Origin: Chloroflexota bacterium
Lineage (GTDB): Bacteria > Chloroflexota > Anaerolineae > J036 > Brachytrichaceae
Assembly: GCA_023382055.1 (NCBI GenBank)
Contig: JAMCQN010000030.1
Location: 1 to 64,000 of the forward strand
DNA length: 64,000 nt
Reading direction: 5' to 3'
The position numbers and the translations under genes are program-made. This document shows positions 9,913-19,159 of the stretch, piece by piece (the first letter of the stretch is position 1; the number at the start of each line of letters is the position of its first letter). The notes under the pieces were generated by a model. That model searched no databases and was not told where the DNA came from. It worked only from the letters and a program-made list of their open reading frames with translations.

Positions 9913-10932
9913 TTAGCCCAGTTGCACCTCTGTTCCAGTCGCAATACTGCGCTCGATGGCTTCGATCAGTTCAATGGCCTGAGCGGCATCCTCCAGCGTC
10001 GGGCCGGGTTGTACCTGGCCCATCACGGCGCGCGCGAAGTGGTTCAACTCGCCCCAGTAGCCGCGCGTGTAATGGCCGCCGGAAGCCCAACCGGCCATGT
10101 TGCCCGATACGTAATAACGGTTGCTCCAGCCGTACAGTTGCAGCCCTTCGCCCTGGGCGAAGCGCCCCGCCGCCGACATGACCTCGGTTGAGCGGGACGC
10201 ATCGATGACGATGCCCGCGCCCGTCCCCGAGACATAGGTCATCTCATAACAATCAGACCAGCTATGCCCCGAGTTCATGTTGAGCTGTCCCACTGCGCCA
10301 TTCGCGAAACGCAGGCTGGCCGAGACCGCCTGCACGCCGGGTTGCTCGTGCAACCCATACGCGAAAACGCTGGCGATATCGCCGCCCAGATAGCGGCCCA
10401 GGTCGATCATGTGGATGCCGTTGAACAGAAGCATACGCTTGATGTCGTTATAGGGGCCGGATCCGTGGATCAGCGTAATCGTCGACAGCCGACCGAAATC
10501 CGCTTGCGACATATATTCTTTGGCAACCACATTGGCGGGGGCAAATCGCTTCATAAAGCCGACCATGCCCCACGTGTCATGTTGATTGGCCGCGTTCACC
10601 ATCTCTTCGACCTGACTGAGCGAGACGGCCGGCGGCTTCTCGACGAATAACGGTATGCCGCGCCGCAGCGCCTGCAACCCGACCGCGTAGTGCATCTCGG
10701 CCGGGCCACAGACACACACGCCTTCCGGCTTGACCTGTTCCAGCATGGTTTCGACATCGGTGAACCATTCCGGAGCGCCGTAACGCCGCGCTGCGTACTG
10801 GGCTTTTTTCGGCACGATGTCGCAGACGGCGACCAGATCGAACTCCGGGATGTGCGCGATATTGGGATAAAGCGACTCGGTCGAATGATTCCCTGCGCCG
10901 ATAAACGCGATTCTGGCAGATTGTGTTGACAT
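9913..10932 (-). CDS. Gfo/Idh/MocA-family oxidoreductase
   Basis: Start MSTQSARIAFIGAGNHSTESLYPNIA; PLFVEKPPAVSLSQVEEMV. The provided ORF is N-terminally over-extended. Confidence 0.9.
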   Translation of the reverse strand: MSTQSARIAFIGAGNHSTESLYPNIAHIPEFDLVAVCDIVPKKAQYAARRYGAPEWFTDVETMLEQVKPEGVCVCGPAEMHYAVGLQALRRGIPLFVEKPPAVSLSQVEEMVNAANQHDTWGMVGFMKRFAPANVVAKEYMSQADFGRLSTITLIHGSGPYNDIKRMLLFNGIHMIDLGRYLGGDIASVFAYGLHEQPGVQAVSASLRFANGAVGQLNMNSGHSWSDCYEMTYVSGTGAGIVIDASRSTEVMSAAGRFAQGEGLQLYGWSNRYYVSGNMAGWASGGHYTRGYWGELNHFARAVMGQVQPGPTLEDAAQAIELIEAIERSIATGTEVQLG

Positions 10933-10954
10933 GTCTCTTATCCCCCGCAGTGTC

Positions 10955-11767
10955 TCAGTAACCGATTGAGCGTAGATAAGCCCGGTTCTTCTGGATCGCC
11001 GCAATACCGTCGTTGCGGGCGGACTCGGATTCTTCTTCGGCAACCACCCATCCGCTGTAACCGGCTGATTCGAGCAACGCCATGACGGCTGGAAATTCAC
11101 ACATACCCTTGCCCAGGGCGACCCATACACGCGCCGGTGTGGCATCTTTCAGATGCAAATGCGTTATGCGCGGCAGGTACGTTTTCAGACAGGACAGCAG
11201 GTCCTGGCCTCCCCGTATGATGTGCCCCGTGTCCGGACCGAAACTCACCCAGCGCGGATCGAGCCTATCGAGCAGATACTGGTACTCCACGGCGCTTTCC
11301 AGCAGCGACCCAAAGTGCGAATGGGGGTGGACGTTGACCGAGATGCCCTCATTGCTGCCGATGCGCCCTACTTCGTTATAGAAGCGTATGGCCTGGTCGA
11401 GTCTGGCGCGCGCGTTCACGCGCCTGGGGCTGGCTGCGCCACCAAGACCCAGGCGAGGTTCAGGAAAGCGGCGCAGGAACTCGATTGCCCGGCGCGCCCC
11501 TGCCAGGTCGTCCTCCCAACGCTGGATATCGGTGAATCCGCTGGATGAGCTGTAGGCAAATGCGGCCAATTGCAGATGACGCGCAGCGAGGGCGTCGGCA
11601 AAATCCTGCGGCCGCGCGGCGTATTCGCCGATCATGTTGTTGGTGATTTCGATACCAGCATAATGGGCTTCAGATACCCAGACCAACAGATCGTCCACCC
11701 GACCCTGCCATTGACCGCCGAGCATTTCCCATGTATAGGTCTGGCATGCCACGCGTATAGGGCTCAT
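10955..11767 (-). CDS. Sugar phosphate isomerase/epimerase (xylose isomerase-like TIM barrel)
   Basis: MSPIRVACQTYTWEMLGGQW.., VNVHPHSHFGSL, GPDTGHIIRGGQ, ITHLHLKD. Confidence 0.85.
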   Translation of the reverse strand: MSPIRVACQTYTWEMLGGQWQGRVDDLLVWVSEAHYAGIEITNNMIGEYAARPQDFADALAARHLQLAAFAYSSSSGFTDIQRWEDDLAGARRAIEFLRRFPEPRLGLGGAASPRRVNARARLDQAIRFYNEVGRIGSNEGISVNVHPHSHFGSLLESAVEYQYLLDRLDPRWVSFGPDTGHIIRGGQDLLSCLKTYLPRITHLHLKDATPARVWVALGKGMCEFPAVMALLESAGYSGWVVAEEESESARNDGIAAIQKNRAYLRSIGY

Positions 11768-11796
11768 GAGTCTACCTTCCATATGCAGCGTTGGGT

Positions 11797-12597
11797 TTAT
11801 AACTTTCTGCCGAGAACTCCGCTCAGATAGACATAGGCTTCTTCGGAATAGCGCGGCAGGTTCTGCGGGTCCTCCACCTCGAGTTCCACGGTCAGGTCGC
11901 CGATATATCCCACATACTGCAGCGCCTCGATTTCGTGTTTGAGATCGATCTCGCCGCGCCCGATTCCTACCGACGTTGTGCCGACGTGATCCTTCAGGTG
12001 CACGGCATACAATCGCGGCGCAAACTGCCGGATTGCTGCGGCGGTATCGACGTGAGCCGAATGGAAATGGCCGGTATCGACGCACACGCCTACGCGCGGG
12101 TCTGCCACGGCATCCAGGATGCGTTGAAAGTCTTCCGGTTGCTGCAGTGTATTGCCGTAGTGCGGCTCAAGTGTCAGCTTGACCGGGCAAGCTGGTGTTA
12201 TCTGTTCCAGCACGCAGCGCACGCACGCAATGATCCTTTCCAGCGCTCTGGGGTCGCCGCGCGGCTGCACGCCGGTACTGACGACGTGATGTGCGCCCAG
12301 CGCTTCGGCGTAGCGCACGCACATGGCGATGGCGTCCGCATGCCGACGAACCTCATCATCATCTTTGCCGCCCCAACCGGGCGTGTAAATGCCGGCGCAG
12401 CGCAAGCCCGACCGGGCCAGTTGAGTCTTGATTGACTGCAGATTGAAGGCTTTGACCGCATCCACGCTCCACGTCATGGGCCCGTGGATTTCCATCATGC
12501 GGTACCCGATCCTTGGCGCATTGGCAAACGTCGCGGCAACTTCGTCGGTCGCGTAACCGCGATAACAAATCGAGGCACAGATAATATCCATAGACAT
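11797..12597 (-). CDS. Sugar phosphate isomerase/epimerase (xylose isomerase-like TIM barrel)
   Basis: LTLEPHYGNTLQQPEDFQRILDAV, GVCVDTGHFHSAHVD, LYAVHLKDHVG. Confidence 0.88.
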   Translation of the reverse strand: MSMDIICASICYRGYATDEVAATFANAPRIGYRMMEIHGPMTWSVDAVKAFNLQSIKTQLARSGLRCAGIYTPGWGGKDDDEVRRHADAIAMCVRYAEALGAHHVVSTGVQPRGDPRALERIIACVRCVLEQITPACPVKLTLEPHYGNTLQQPEDFQRILDAVADPRVGVCVDTGHFHSAHVDTAAAIRQFAPRLYAVHLKDHVGTTSVGIGRGEIDLKHEIEALQYVGYIGDLTVELEVEDPQNLPRYSEEAYVYLSGVLGRKL

Positions 12598-12618
12598 CGC
12601 GTGATGGAAGTGTAACGT

Positions 12619-13466
12619 TCATCGCCGAGAACGGCAACCGGCCTGGATGACCTGTGCGCCATCGTGTCCGCTCAGCGCCGCTCGGGCAGGAACTACATGA
12701 TGATGGAAACCGCCGTGTATACGCGCCAGTTCCTGTATGCCAGGGCGCTGCGCGACCACGGCGAACTGGGCCGCATCCAGTTTCTGCGCGGCGCGCACTA
12801 CCAGGATATGGAACGCTGGCCTACTGGGTGGGTCTGCCGCCCATGTGGTACGCTACGCACGCCATCAGCCCGCTGCTTGCGATTGCTGATGCACAGGCTG
12901 CGCAGGCGCATTGTTTTGGCTCCGGCGTGATGCGCCCGGAGTTACGGGAGCAGTACGGCAATCCGTGGCCGGTCGAAACCGCGATCTACCAGTTGGATCG
13001 GCCAAGCCTGTCGGCCGAGGTCACCCGCACGCTGTTCCATTGCGCGCGGCCCTATATGGAAAGTTTCACCGTTTATGGCGAGAATGGATGTTACAAGTGG
13101 CAGATGGAAGACGCGCCGCCGATGCTGTTCCGCGCCAGCCAGGTTGTGCCGAACGAAGTGAGAACCGTGACAGCTAGCCAGCCCGCGGCGCCGGATCGCG
13201 CCGACCTGCTGCCGCAGGAGATCGCCCGGTATACGCAACGCTTTGTCTACGACGACGCGAATCGCCATTTGTCATTTGAGCAGGGCGGGGGCCATCATGG
13301 TTCGCATCCTCATTTGGCGCATGAATTCGTCAGCAGCATCGTCGAGCGGCGTGAGCCGTGGATCAATGCCGCCAGAGCCGCCAGTTGGACCGCGGCGGGA
13401 ATCTGCGCGCATCTGTCCGCCCTGCAGAACGGAGTGGAAGTAACCATTCCGAGTTTTATGGACTAA
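12619..13466 (+). pseudogene. Gfo/Idh/MocA-family oxidoreductase pseudogene: lacks the NAD-binding N-terminus and carries a -1 frameshift near 12820-12822
   Basis: Frame 1 reads ..LDDLCAIVSAQRRSGRNYMMMETAVYTRQFLYARALRDHGELGRIQFLRGAHYQDMERWP; homology continues in frame 3 as YWVGLPPMWYATHAISPLLAIA...; no GxGxxG dinucleotide-binding region is present. Confidence 0.8.
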
Positions 13467-13470
13467 TATA

Positions 13471-13503
13471 AGAAGTCTGACTTCTCGCAGAAGTCAGACT
13501 TCT
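13471..13503. repeat. 33-nt palindromic element, copy 1 (perfect 15-bp stem, CGC loop)
   Basis: AGAAGTCTGACTTCT-CGC-AGAAGTCAGACTTCT. Confidence 0.95.
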
Positions 13504-13958
13504 CAGCGCCCATCGGAATAGGTTCTTGCCGTCATCTTCGGGCTGGAGCGGCCAGGTAATCCCGCCAGTTGTTCGTACAGTTTTGTGTCACTGGCATAAC
13601 CCAGGTTGATCTGCTGTACGGTTCCTTTCGCGTCCAGAACCACAGTGGATGGCACGGTCAGGATGCCGAGGTGGGCGACCAGCTCCAGGTGATCCAGCGC
13701 CGACACGGATGTCACCGTGACTTGCTCGCGCAGTTTGGCCTTCAGGCGCGCCAGCGCCGGCTCCTGCAGCGTATGGCAGTCCCGGCAATGCGGGGCAGAA
13801 AATGCAACGACGGCGGGTATGCCGGGCGGCGCCAGCTTGCTCAAGGGCGCTTCGTTGCGTAGCTGGTTCAATTTACGCGACTTCCACCAGCGGACAACGC
13901 TCCATATGGCTGCCGCCGCAAACGCAAGCGACAACAGGATCAGTAGGCGTTCGATCAT
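13503..13958 (-). CDS. Membrane-anchored thioredoxin-like protein
   Basis: N-terminal TM; PAVVAFSAPHCRDCHTLQEPAL with CxxC; LGILTVPSTVVLDAKG. Confidence 0.85.
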   Translation of the reverse strand: MIERLLILLSLAFAAAAIWSVVRWWKSRKLNQLRNEAPLSKLAPPGIPAVVAFSAPHCRDCHTLQEPALARLKAKLREQVTVTSVSALDHLELVAHLGILTVPSTVVLDAKGTVQQINLGYASDTKLYEQLAGLPGRSSPKMTARTYSDGR

Positions 13959-14423
13959 TTACTTGCCGATAATCCCAAGACGCTGTAACTGGAAATAGAC
14001 AAAGCAGCCGGCGCAGAAACCGAACACCAGGTTGATGCCTGCCAGGACGATGACGACGATAGAGAGCGCCCAGCCCAGTGCGGCGCTGGATGCCAGAAAA
14101 GCGATGAGCGCCAGAATGAGGACGCCGGCCCCCATGCCCTGCGCAAAACGATGCGGCGTCGCATCTTCTGTGTGCAGGTCTGGTTTGAGCAATTTTGCCG
14201 GCCGCAGGACATCGCTGTAAATCCGCTGGAATAGGGCTGCCTGGGGCACGGCTGTGCCGATCGCCATGACGGCGGCGACGAATAGGACGAAGATCGGTAG
14301 ATTCAGGATGAAACCTGCAACCAGAAAGGTGATGATCAACGCCTGGTTGAACCGAAGCGCGGTGCGGTCGAACGGTCTGGCGGATTGCTCCGACTGGCGG
14401 GATAGAACTTGCTGACTAGCCAT
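13959..14423 (-). CDS. DUF4395-type membrane protein
   Basis: MASQQVLSR..RFNQALIITFLVAGFILN..; AGINLVFGFCAGCFVYFQLQRLGI typical of DUF4395; adjacent to thioredoxin. Start trimmed to 14423. Confidence 0.75.
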   Translation of the reverse strand: MASQQVLSRQSEQSARPFDRTALRFNQALIITFLVAGFILNLPIFVLFVAAVMAIGTAVPQAALFQRIYSDVLRPAKLLKPDLHTEDATPHRFAQGMGAGVLILALIAFLASSAALGWALSIVVIVLAGINLVFGFCAGCFVYFQLQRLGIIGK

Positions 14424-14781
14424 ATCAAACGACTCCACAAAGTAGCATGAACAATACTGAAAGAAACACAATACGAAGGTGCCGCAACCACGCACGAGGA
14501 CAACTACGGCAACTCTGGATCGTTGTGATTGACCTGATGCACAATCCACGAATGTGCAGGAAACAAGCGAATCCTTTGCGCGCTGGTTGTAGAAACGAAC
14601 GGGGGCGGGTGTACCTGCCGACTGGCGGCAAGCTCCCGCTACCTACAGAGGCATCCTCGGTAAGCCTGGTATATCAGATGATAGGTCAACCGGGCAACCA
14701 TATTGGCGAGATGATAACACATCTTCCCGGCATACTGTAAGCGGGATCAACATGAACGCCCGTCGCTGTAGCGCGTGTGAC

Positions 14782-17448
14782 TCAAGCGCTGTGTATGGTG
14801 ATGCTTATCTCATCACCGGCGCGCAGTGTTATCGGGTTGTCGAACACGACCTCGCTGCCGGCGCGGCTTTGTCGCACCACGGCATCGGGCTGGGACGCGG
14901 TGGCGCCCAGGCGGAGTTTCGCCTGGCCGGCGCCGCCGCCGCCCAGATCCAGTTGCTTCAGGGTGAGTGCGCCGTATTGCACGCTCAAGGTCGCCGTGAA
15001 ACTGGAGGCCGTGCGGCGCTGCGCATACTGGCCCCAACCGGAACCAGTTGACCAGAAGCAATTGAACTTGTCCTGGTTTACCTTCGGCGCAAAGCCGATG
15101 CGCTGTTCCGGGGCGCTGTACTGATAGCCGCTCAAAGCCAGTATGAGCGACCAACTCGACATCGCGCGCGCGTAGTGATTCCCGCACTCGAACTCGTTCC
15201 ACGGGTTGCGCCGCACGCCGTCGTAACGCGCTCGCACGCCCTCTACGATGCTCAGGCCTTTCTCAACTTCGCCTTCATAGATCAATTCTGCCGCCACCTG
15301 GTACTCGATGCCCGTCCATACCTCGTCGCTGTAGACGCTGGGGAGCTGCGGTCGGCCGCCTTTGGGCCATGTCACGATCGCAAGGCCGGCTTCGTCGTTC
15401 AGCCCGTACACGCGCTGCATGTTGGGAATGCGGCGCAGGCCGTTGCGCCAGTTGTACTTGTAGATGCTTTGCATGGCGCGTTTCACGTGCCTGGCATCCA
15501 GCACATGCCCCAGTCCTGCCACATGGCTGAGCCACTGCCCGAGAAGCTGGTCCGACAGGCAGCCAGGGCCGTACTGGTATTTGGGGTAGGGATCCAACGG
15601 CGACTGAAGCTGCTCAGGAACGATGAGCAGGTCGGCAACGGCGATTTTCTGGACATAGTACTCGCCATTCCACAGCAGGGCTTCGAGGTGGGCGCGGCCG
15701 TTCTCATAAAGCGCCTGATATTCCGCGGAAGAGTCCGCATCGCCCAGGTGTTCGGCCATCAGGGCGCAGGCGCGCAACGCGCCCAGATACAGCGCGCCCA
15801 TCATGCTATTGGGTCCGAAGTATTCGATGTCGTAGGTGTTGTGCTGGCGGCCTTCCATCACGCCGTCTTTATCGTGATCCCAGGCATGCGGGTTGGCGTG
15901 CGACCATGCATAGGCAATGGCGCGTTGGACGCCCGGCCAGATCTGGCGCAGAAACTCGTCATCGCCGCTGAGCTGCCACTCACGATATGCCTTGAGGATG
16001 GCGCCCATCTGGCCGTCTGCAGCGGCTTCAAAATTCCAGAACGCGTCCGACGTGAGCGGCAGCAGTGTGCGAAAGACCATCTTGCCGTGCGCATCGGTAT
16101 TGTGAGTGAAATCGGTCAGTCGCATGGTGCGTTCGAGTCCGGGGAACAGGAACGCCACCGCCTGTTCGTAATTCCACACGTGCGTGCAATTCATCGGGCA
16201 GCAGCCGCTGGCGCAATGGCAGCCCTCGAACGCGTGCAGGCGTCCGTCGCTCAACCGCAGACAGGTGGTTGTGCGCATGATGCTGGCCTGGCTGGATGCG
16301 GCGTCCAGGACGGCAGCAGGCAGCGAACTGCTGAAGAATGAGGCGTGCCACTGGCGCGTCTCGCACTCCAGCCTTTCCAGATTGTCCGCCACATACTGCG
16401 CCACTTCCCAGGCGTCCGTCCAGCGCGTGCTGTACCAGTTCTGCAACATGGCGTTTTGCACGGGTTCGTTGGCGTTCCAGTAATTGCGCAGGCTGGGCAA
16501 ATGCCACGTAAACAGCACCGTAAACTCGCGCGACTCTCCGGGTTTCAAGTTGAAGGCTACAGCTTGGCTGCACTCGTTATACCGCCCTGCCGGTACGCTG
16601 AAGGCATCGTGGCGATTCTCAATTCGCCCGTCTGCGCTGAAGTCGTTCCACAGCATCTGCAGGCCATCCCACCAGCCTCCCTGATACCAATGGGTCTGAG
16701 CCATATAGGCCGAAGCTTTTGGTGCGGACTTACGCTCTTCCTCACCGGCAAACGCAACCGCCGCGGTGCCGTAGTATTCACTGGCTGGATCGATGGACGG
16801 GTTGGTCATATAGATGCCGCGCAGGCTTGCTCCGGCGCGCATCTCGTTCGCGCCGCCCCCCGGGTCGTAGCCGTAGATGGGTGATTGCCAACCTTCCTCG
16901 CCGAGTTTCAGCTTGTTGATCGGGTTTGTAAACGCGCTGAGGAAAGATGCCTCAACGGGCCTGGCGCCCGCGTTGGTGAAGCGCCATTTGTAAATGGCGC
17001 AGGGGATGCTGGAGTCGGCGTCGTTGAGCGGAATAAATGGATTGAATGCCTCCAGATGAATCTGCAATGGAATGTCGGGGTCGCGCAACTCGACGCGCCC
17101 GAACGGGTACTCGCCGCTGAAAACCGCCTCTCGCATGCGTGGCGCGCCGGCTGCGTGGTTCTGCTCGAAACCGCCGCCGTTCAAGTCTGTAAAGGGCGGC
17201 AGGAATTCACGCTCGAGTATTTTGGTCACAGCTGCTTTCCCGCGTTCCTTTGCCCATAGCGCGAAGAAGGTGTTGCGGGGGGTGTTCCCTTTCCAGGGAC
17301 GGTTGTAGATCTCCAGGTCGGTCAATTGGCCTCGTCCGCCGAGTGAAATCGTTCCCGTGCCAATGCCGCCGATTGGAAGGGCGACTTCGTGTAAAGCGGA
17401 TCCGGTAAACGTGCGAATCCTGTTGGATGTGGATTTTGAGGTAGGCAT
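14782..17448 (-). CDS. GH116-family protein (GBA2-like beta-glucosidase/glucosylceramidase)
   Basis: 888 aa; VALPIGGIGTGTISLGGRGQLTDLEIYNRP, NCTHVWNYEQAVAFLFPGLERTMRLTDF, DGVMEGRQHNTYDIEYFGPNSMMGALYLGALRA, YSDEVWTGIEYQVAAELI. Confidence 0.92.
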   Translation of the reverse strand: MPTSKSTSNRIRTFTGSALHEVALPIGGIGTGTISLGGRGQLTDLEIYNRPWKGNTPRNTFFALWAKERGKAAVTKILEREFLPPFTDLNGGGFEQNHAAGAPRMREAVFSGEYPFGRVELRDPDIPLQIHLEAFNPFIPLNDADSSIPCAIYKWRFTNAGARPVEASFLSAFTNPINKLKLGEEGWQSPIYGYDPGGGANEMRAGASLRGIYMTNPSIDPASEYYGTAAVAFAGEEERKSAPKASAYMAQTHWYQGGWWDGLQMLWNDFSADGRIENRHDAFSVPAGRYNECSQAVAFNLKPGESREFTVLFTWHLPSLRNYWNANEPVQNAMLQNWYSTRWTDAWEVAQYVADNLERLECETRQWHASFFSSSLPAAVLDAASSQASIMRTTTCLRLSDGRLHAFEGCHCASGCCPMNCTHVWNYEQAVAFLFPGLERTMRLTDFTHNTDAHGKMVFRTLLPLTSDAFWNFEAAADGQMGAILKAYREWQLSGDDEFLRQIWPGVQRAIAYAWSHANPHAWDHDKDGVMEGRQHNTYDIEYFGPNSMMGALYLGALRACALMAEHLGDADSSAEYQALYENGRAHLEALLWNGEYYVQKIAVADLLIVPEQLQSPLDPYPKYQYGPGCLSDQLLGQWLSHVAGLGHVLDARHVKRAMQSIYKYNWRNGLRRIPNMQRVYGLNDEAGLAIVTWPKGGRPQLPSVYSDEVWTGIEYQVAAELIYEGEVEKGLSIVEGVRARYDGVRRNPWNEFECGNHYARAMSSWSLILALSGYQYSAPEQRIGFAPKVNQDKFNCFWSTGSGWGQYAQRRTASSFTATLSVQYGALTLKQLDLGGGGAGQAKLRLGATASQPDAVVRQSRAGSEVVFDNPITLRAGDEISITIHSA

Positions 17449-17454
17449 ATTGTG

Positions 17455-17483
17455 ATTGTAAATGGATATTTTGTATTTACAAT
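17455..17483. promoter_or_regulatory. Inverted repeat ATTGTAAAT-N11-ATTTACAAT in a divergent intergenic region
   Basis: Perfect 9-bp arms between the starts of GH116 (17448) and the histidine kinase (17490). Confidence 0.55.
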
Positions 17484-17489
17484 TGAGCC

Positions 17490-19037
17490 ATGCTTCCCGA
17501 TTACCGCGTCAGGCAGCGCGATTACCTGCTGAATATCAGCCGCGCCATTACATCGCAACTCGACCTCAGCGCTGTGTTGCGCATGATCCTGCAATCGGCG
17601 GTCGATATGCTGGGCGGCCACGCTGGTCTGGTGGCGCTGATGGGCGAGGATGGCGCCTATCGCATCCGCGAATCCTACGGCGTGGCGCGCCCTCTGCTCG
17701 ATCAGTTGCACCCGATTGTGGAGGATGCACATAACCCGCAGGAAGCAACTACCTTGCTGGAGCGCAACCTCGTATCGATTGCGCAGCGAATCGGGCTGGG
17801 GTTCTGGCAGGTCGTTTCGCTCCCGTTAAAAGTCGGCGACGAACTCCTGGGCAATCTATACATATTCAGGAACCTGGGAGGAGAGTTTTCCGCTAACGAC
17901 CGCTTGATCCTGCAAAGTTTCGCCGATCAGGCAGCGATTGCCGTGAATAATGCGCGTCTGTACCAGGAGGTTTTCCAGGAGAAACGCCGGCTGGATGCCA
18001 TCCTGGAGTTCAGCGCAGACGGCGTGGTCATCATGGACGCGGCCCATCGCATCGCCATGTTCAACCGCGCGCTCGCAAACCTGACTGGCATCACACCGGC
18101 AGACGCCATTGGACGGATATTTGAGGATGTCCTGCAACTTGCCAATCAGCGCGCCGGGCTGATGCTGTCTGCGGCGGAAGCCAATGGCTGGCCGCTGGTT
18201 GGCGCGTCCGCGCCGATGTTTGTGGAAGGCGACCTGCGCCGCGCCAGCGGGAAACTGGTCAGCGTGGAAATCAACTTCGCGCCGCTGTTCGACCGCGAAG
18301 GCCATCTGGTGAATATCATCGCGAATGTGCGCGACATCACGCGGTTCCGCGAAGCCGACGAAATGAAGTCCACGTTTGTGTCGGTCGTGTCTCACGAACT
18401 GAAAACGCCGGTGGCGCTTATCAAGGGCTACGCCAGCACGCTGCGCCGTCAGGACGCGGCGTGGGATCAGCAGACCATGCGCGACAGCCTGCAGGTGATT
18501 GAGGAGGAGAGCGACCGTCTGGCGGAGTTGATTGATAACCTGCTGGATGCGTCGCGGGTGCAGGCGGGCAATTTCCGGCTGTCGCTGGTCGAACTCGACA
18601 TCGACCAACTGGTGGTCAAGGTGGCGGAGAAATTTCGCACACAGGCCGGCCAACATCGCTTGATTGCGGAAGTACCATCCGATCTGCCGCTGGTACATGC
18701 CGATGAAGCGCGCATCACACAGGTTTTAGGCAACCTGATATCCAATGCGATCAAGTATTCGCCAGAGGGGGGCGAAGTGCGCATCTCGGGTAAAACCACG
18801 CCCAGCGAAGTTATCATCACCGTGAGCGATACCGGCCCCGGCATCCCGCAGGAGGATCAGCGCCAACTGTTTACGCGCTTCTATCGGGTTGATAACGCCA
18901 TGACGCGCAAGACGCAGGGCGCCGGGCTGGGGTTGTACCTGTCTAAAGCCATCGTTGAGGCGCACGGCGGAAGAATCTGGGCGGAGAGCGACGGTCACAG
19001 CGGATCGCGATTCAGCTTCAGCCTGCCGCGGGCATAA
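17490..19037 (+). CDS. GAF-PAS sensor histidine kinase
   Basis: VVSHELKTPVALIKGYA (H-box), NLISNAIKYSPEGG (N-box), DTGPGIP, GAGLGLYLSKAIVEAHGG. Confidence 0.93.
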   Translation: MLPDYRVRQRDYLLNISRAITSQLDLSAVLRMILQSAVDMLGGHAGLVALMGEDGAYRIRESYGVARPLLDQLHPIVEDAHNPQEATTLLERNLVSIAQRIGLGFWQVVSLPLKVGDELLGNLYIFRNLGGEFSANDRLILQSFADQAAIAVNNARLYQEVFQEKRRLDAILEFSADGVVIMDAAHRIAMFNRALANLTGITPADAIGRIFEDVLQLANQRAGLMLSAAEANGWPLVGASAPMFVEGDLRRASGKLVSVEINFAPLFDREGHLVNIIANVRDITRFREADEMKSTFVSVVSHELKTPVALIKGYASTLRRQDAAWDQQTMRDSLQVIEEESDRLAELIDNLLDASRVQAGNFRLSLVELDIDQLVVKVAEKFRTQAGQHRLIAEVPSDLPLVHADEARITQVLGNLISNAIKYSPEGGEVRISGKTTPSEVIITVSDTGPGIPQEDQRQLFTRFYRVDNAMTRKTQGAGLGLYLSKAIVEAHGGRIWAESDGHSGSRFSFSLPRA

Positions 19038-19159
19038 GCCGTCGCAGCATTCGCGATTTATGCTCTCCGGTCTGCAATGGCCTATAATCCTCAATCGCGA
19101 AGCTAAACGGAAAATGCAATCCGGAATATGAAATCCATGCTAGACAAACTAGGAGAGAT

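Noticed and set aside
13471-13503. Classical rho-independent terminator
   Set aside because: Stem is strong but has no T tract on either strand, and the same sequence recurs elsewhere, so it is treated as a dispersed palindromic repeat.
15175-16341. 388-aa plus-strand ORF
   Set aside because: Antisense to the well-supported GH116 gene; composition is the reverse-complement shadow of high-GC codon usage and no family motif is visible.
17856-18698. 280-aa minus-strand ORF
   Set aside because: Antisense to the histidine kinase with intact H and N boxes.
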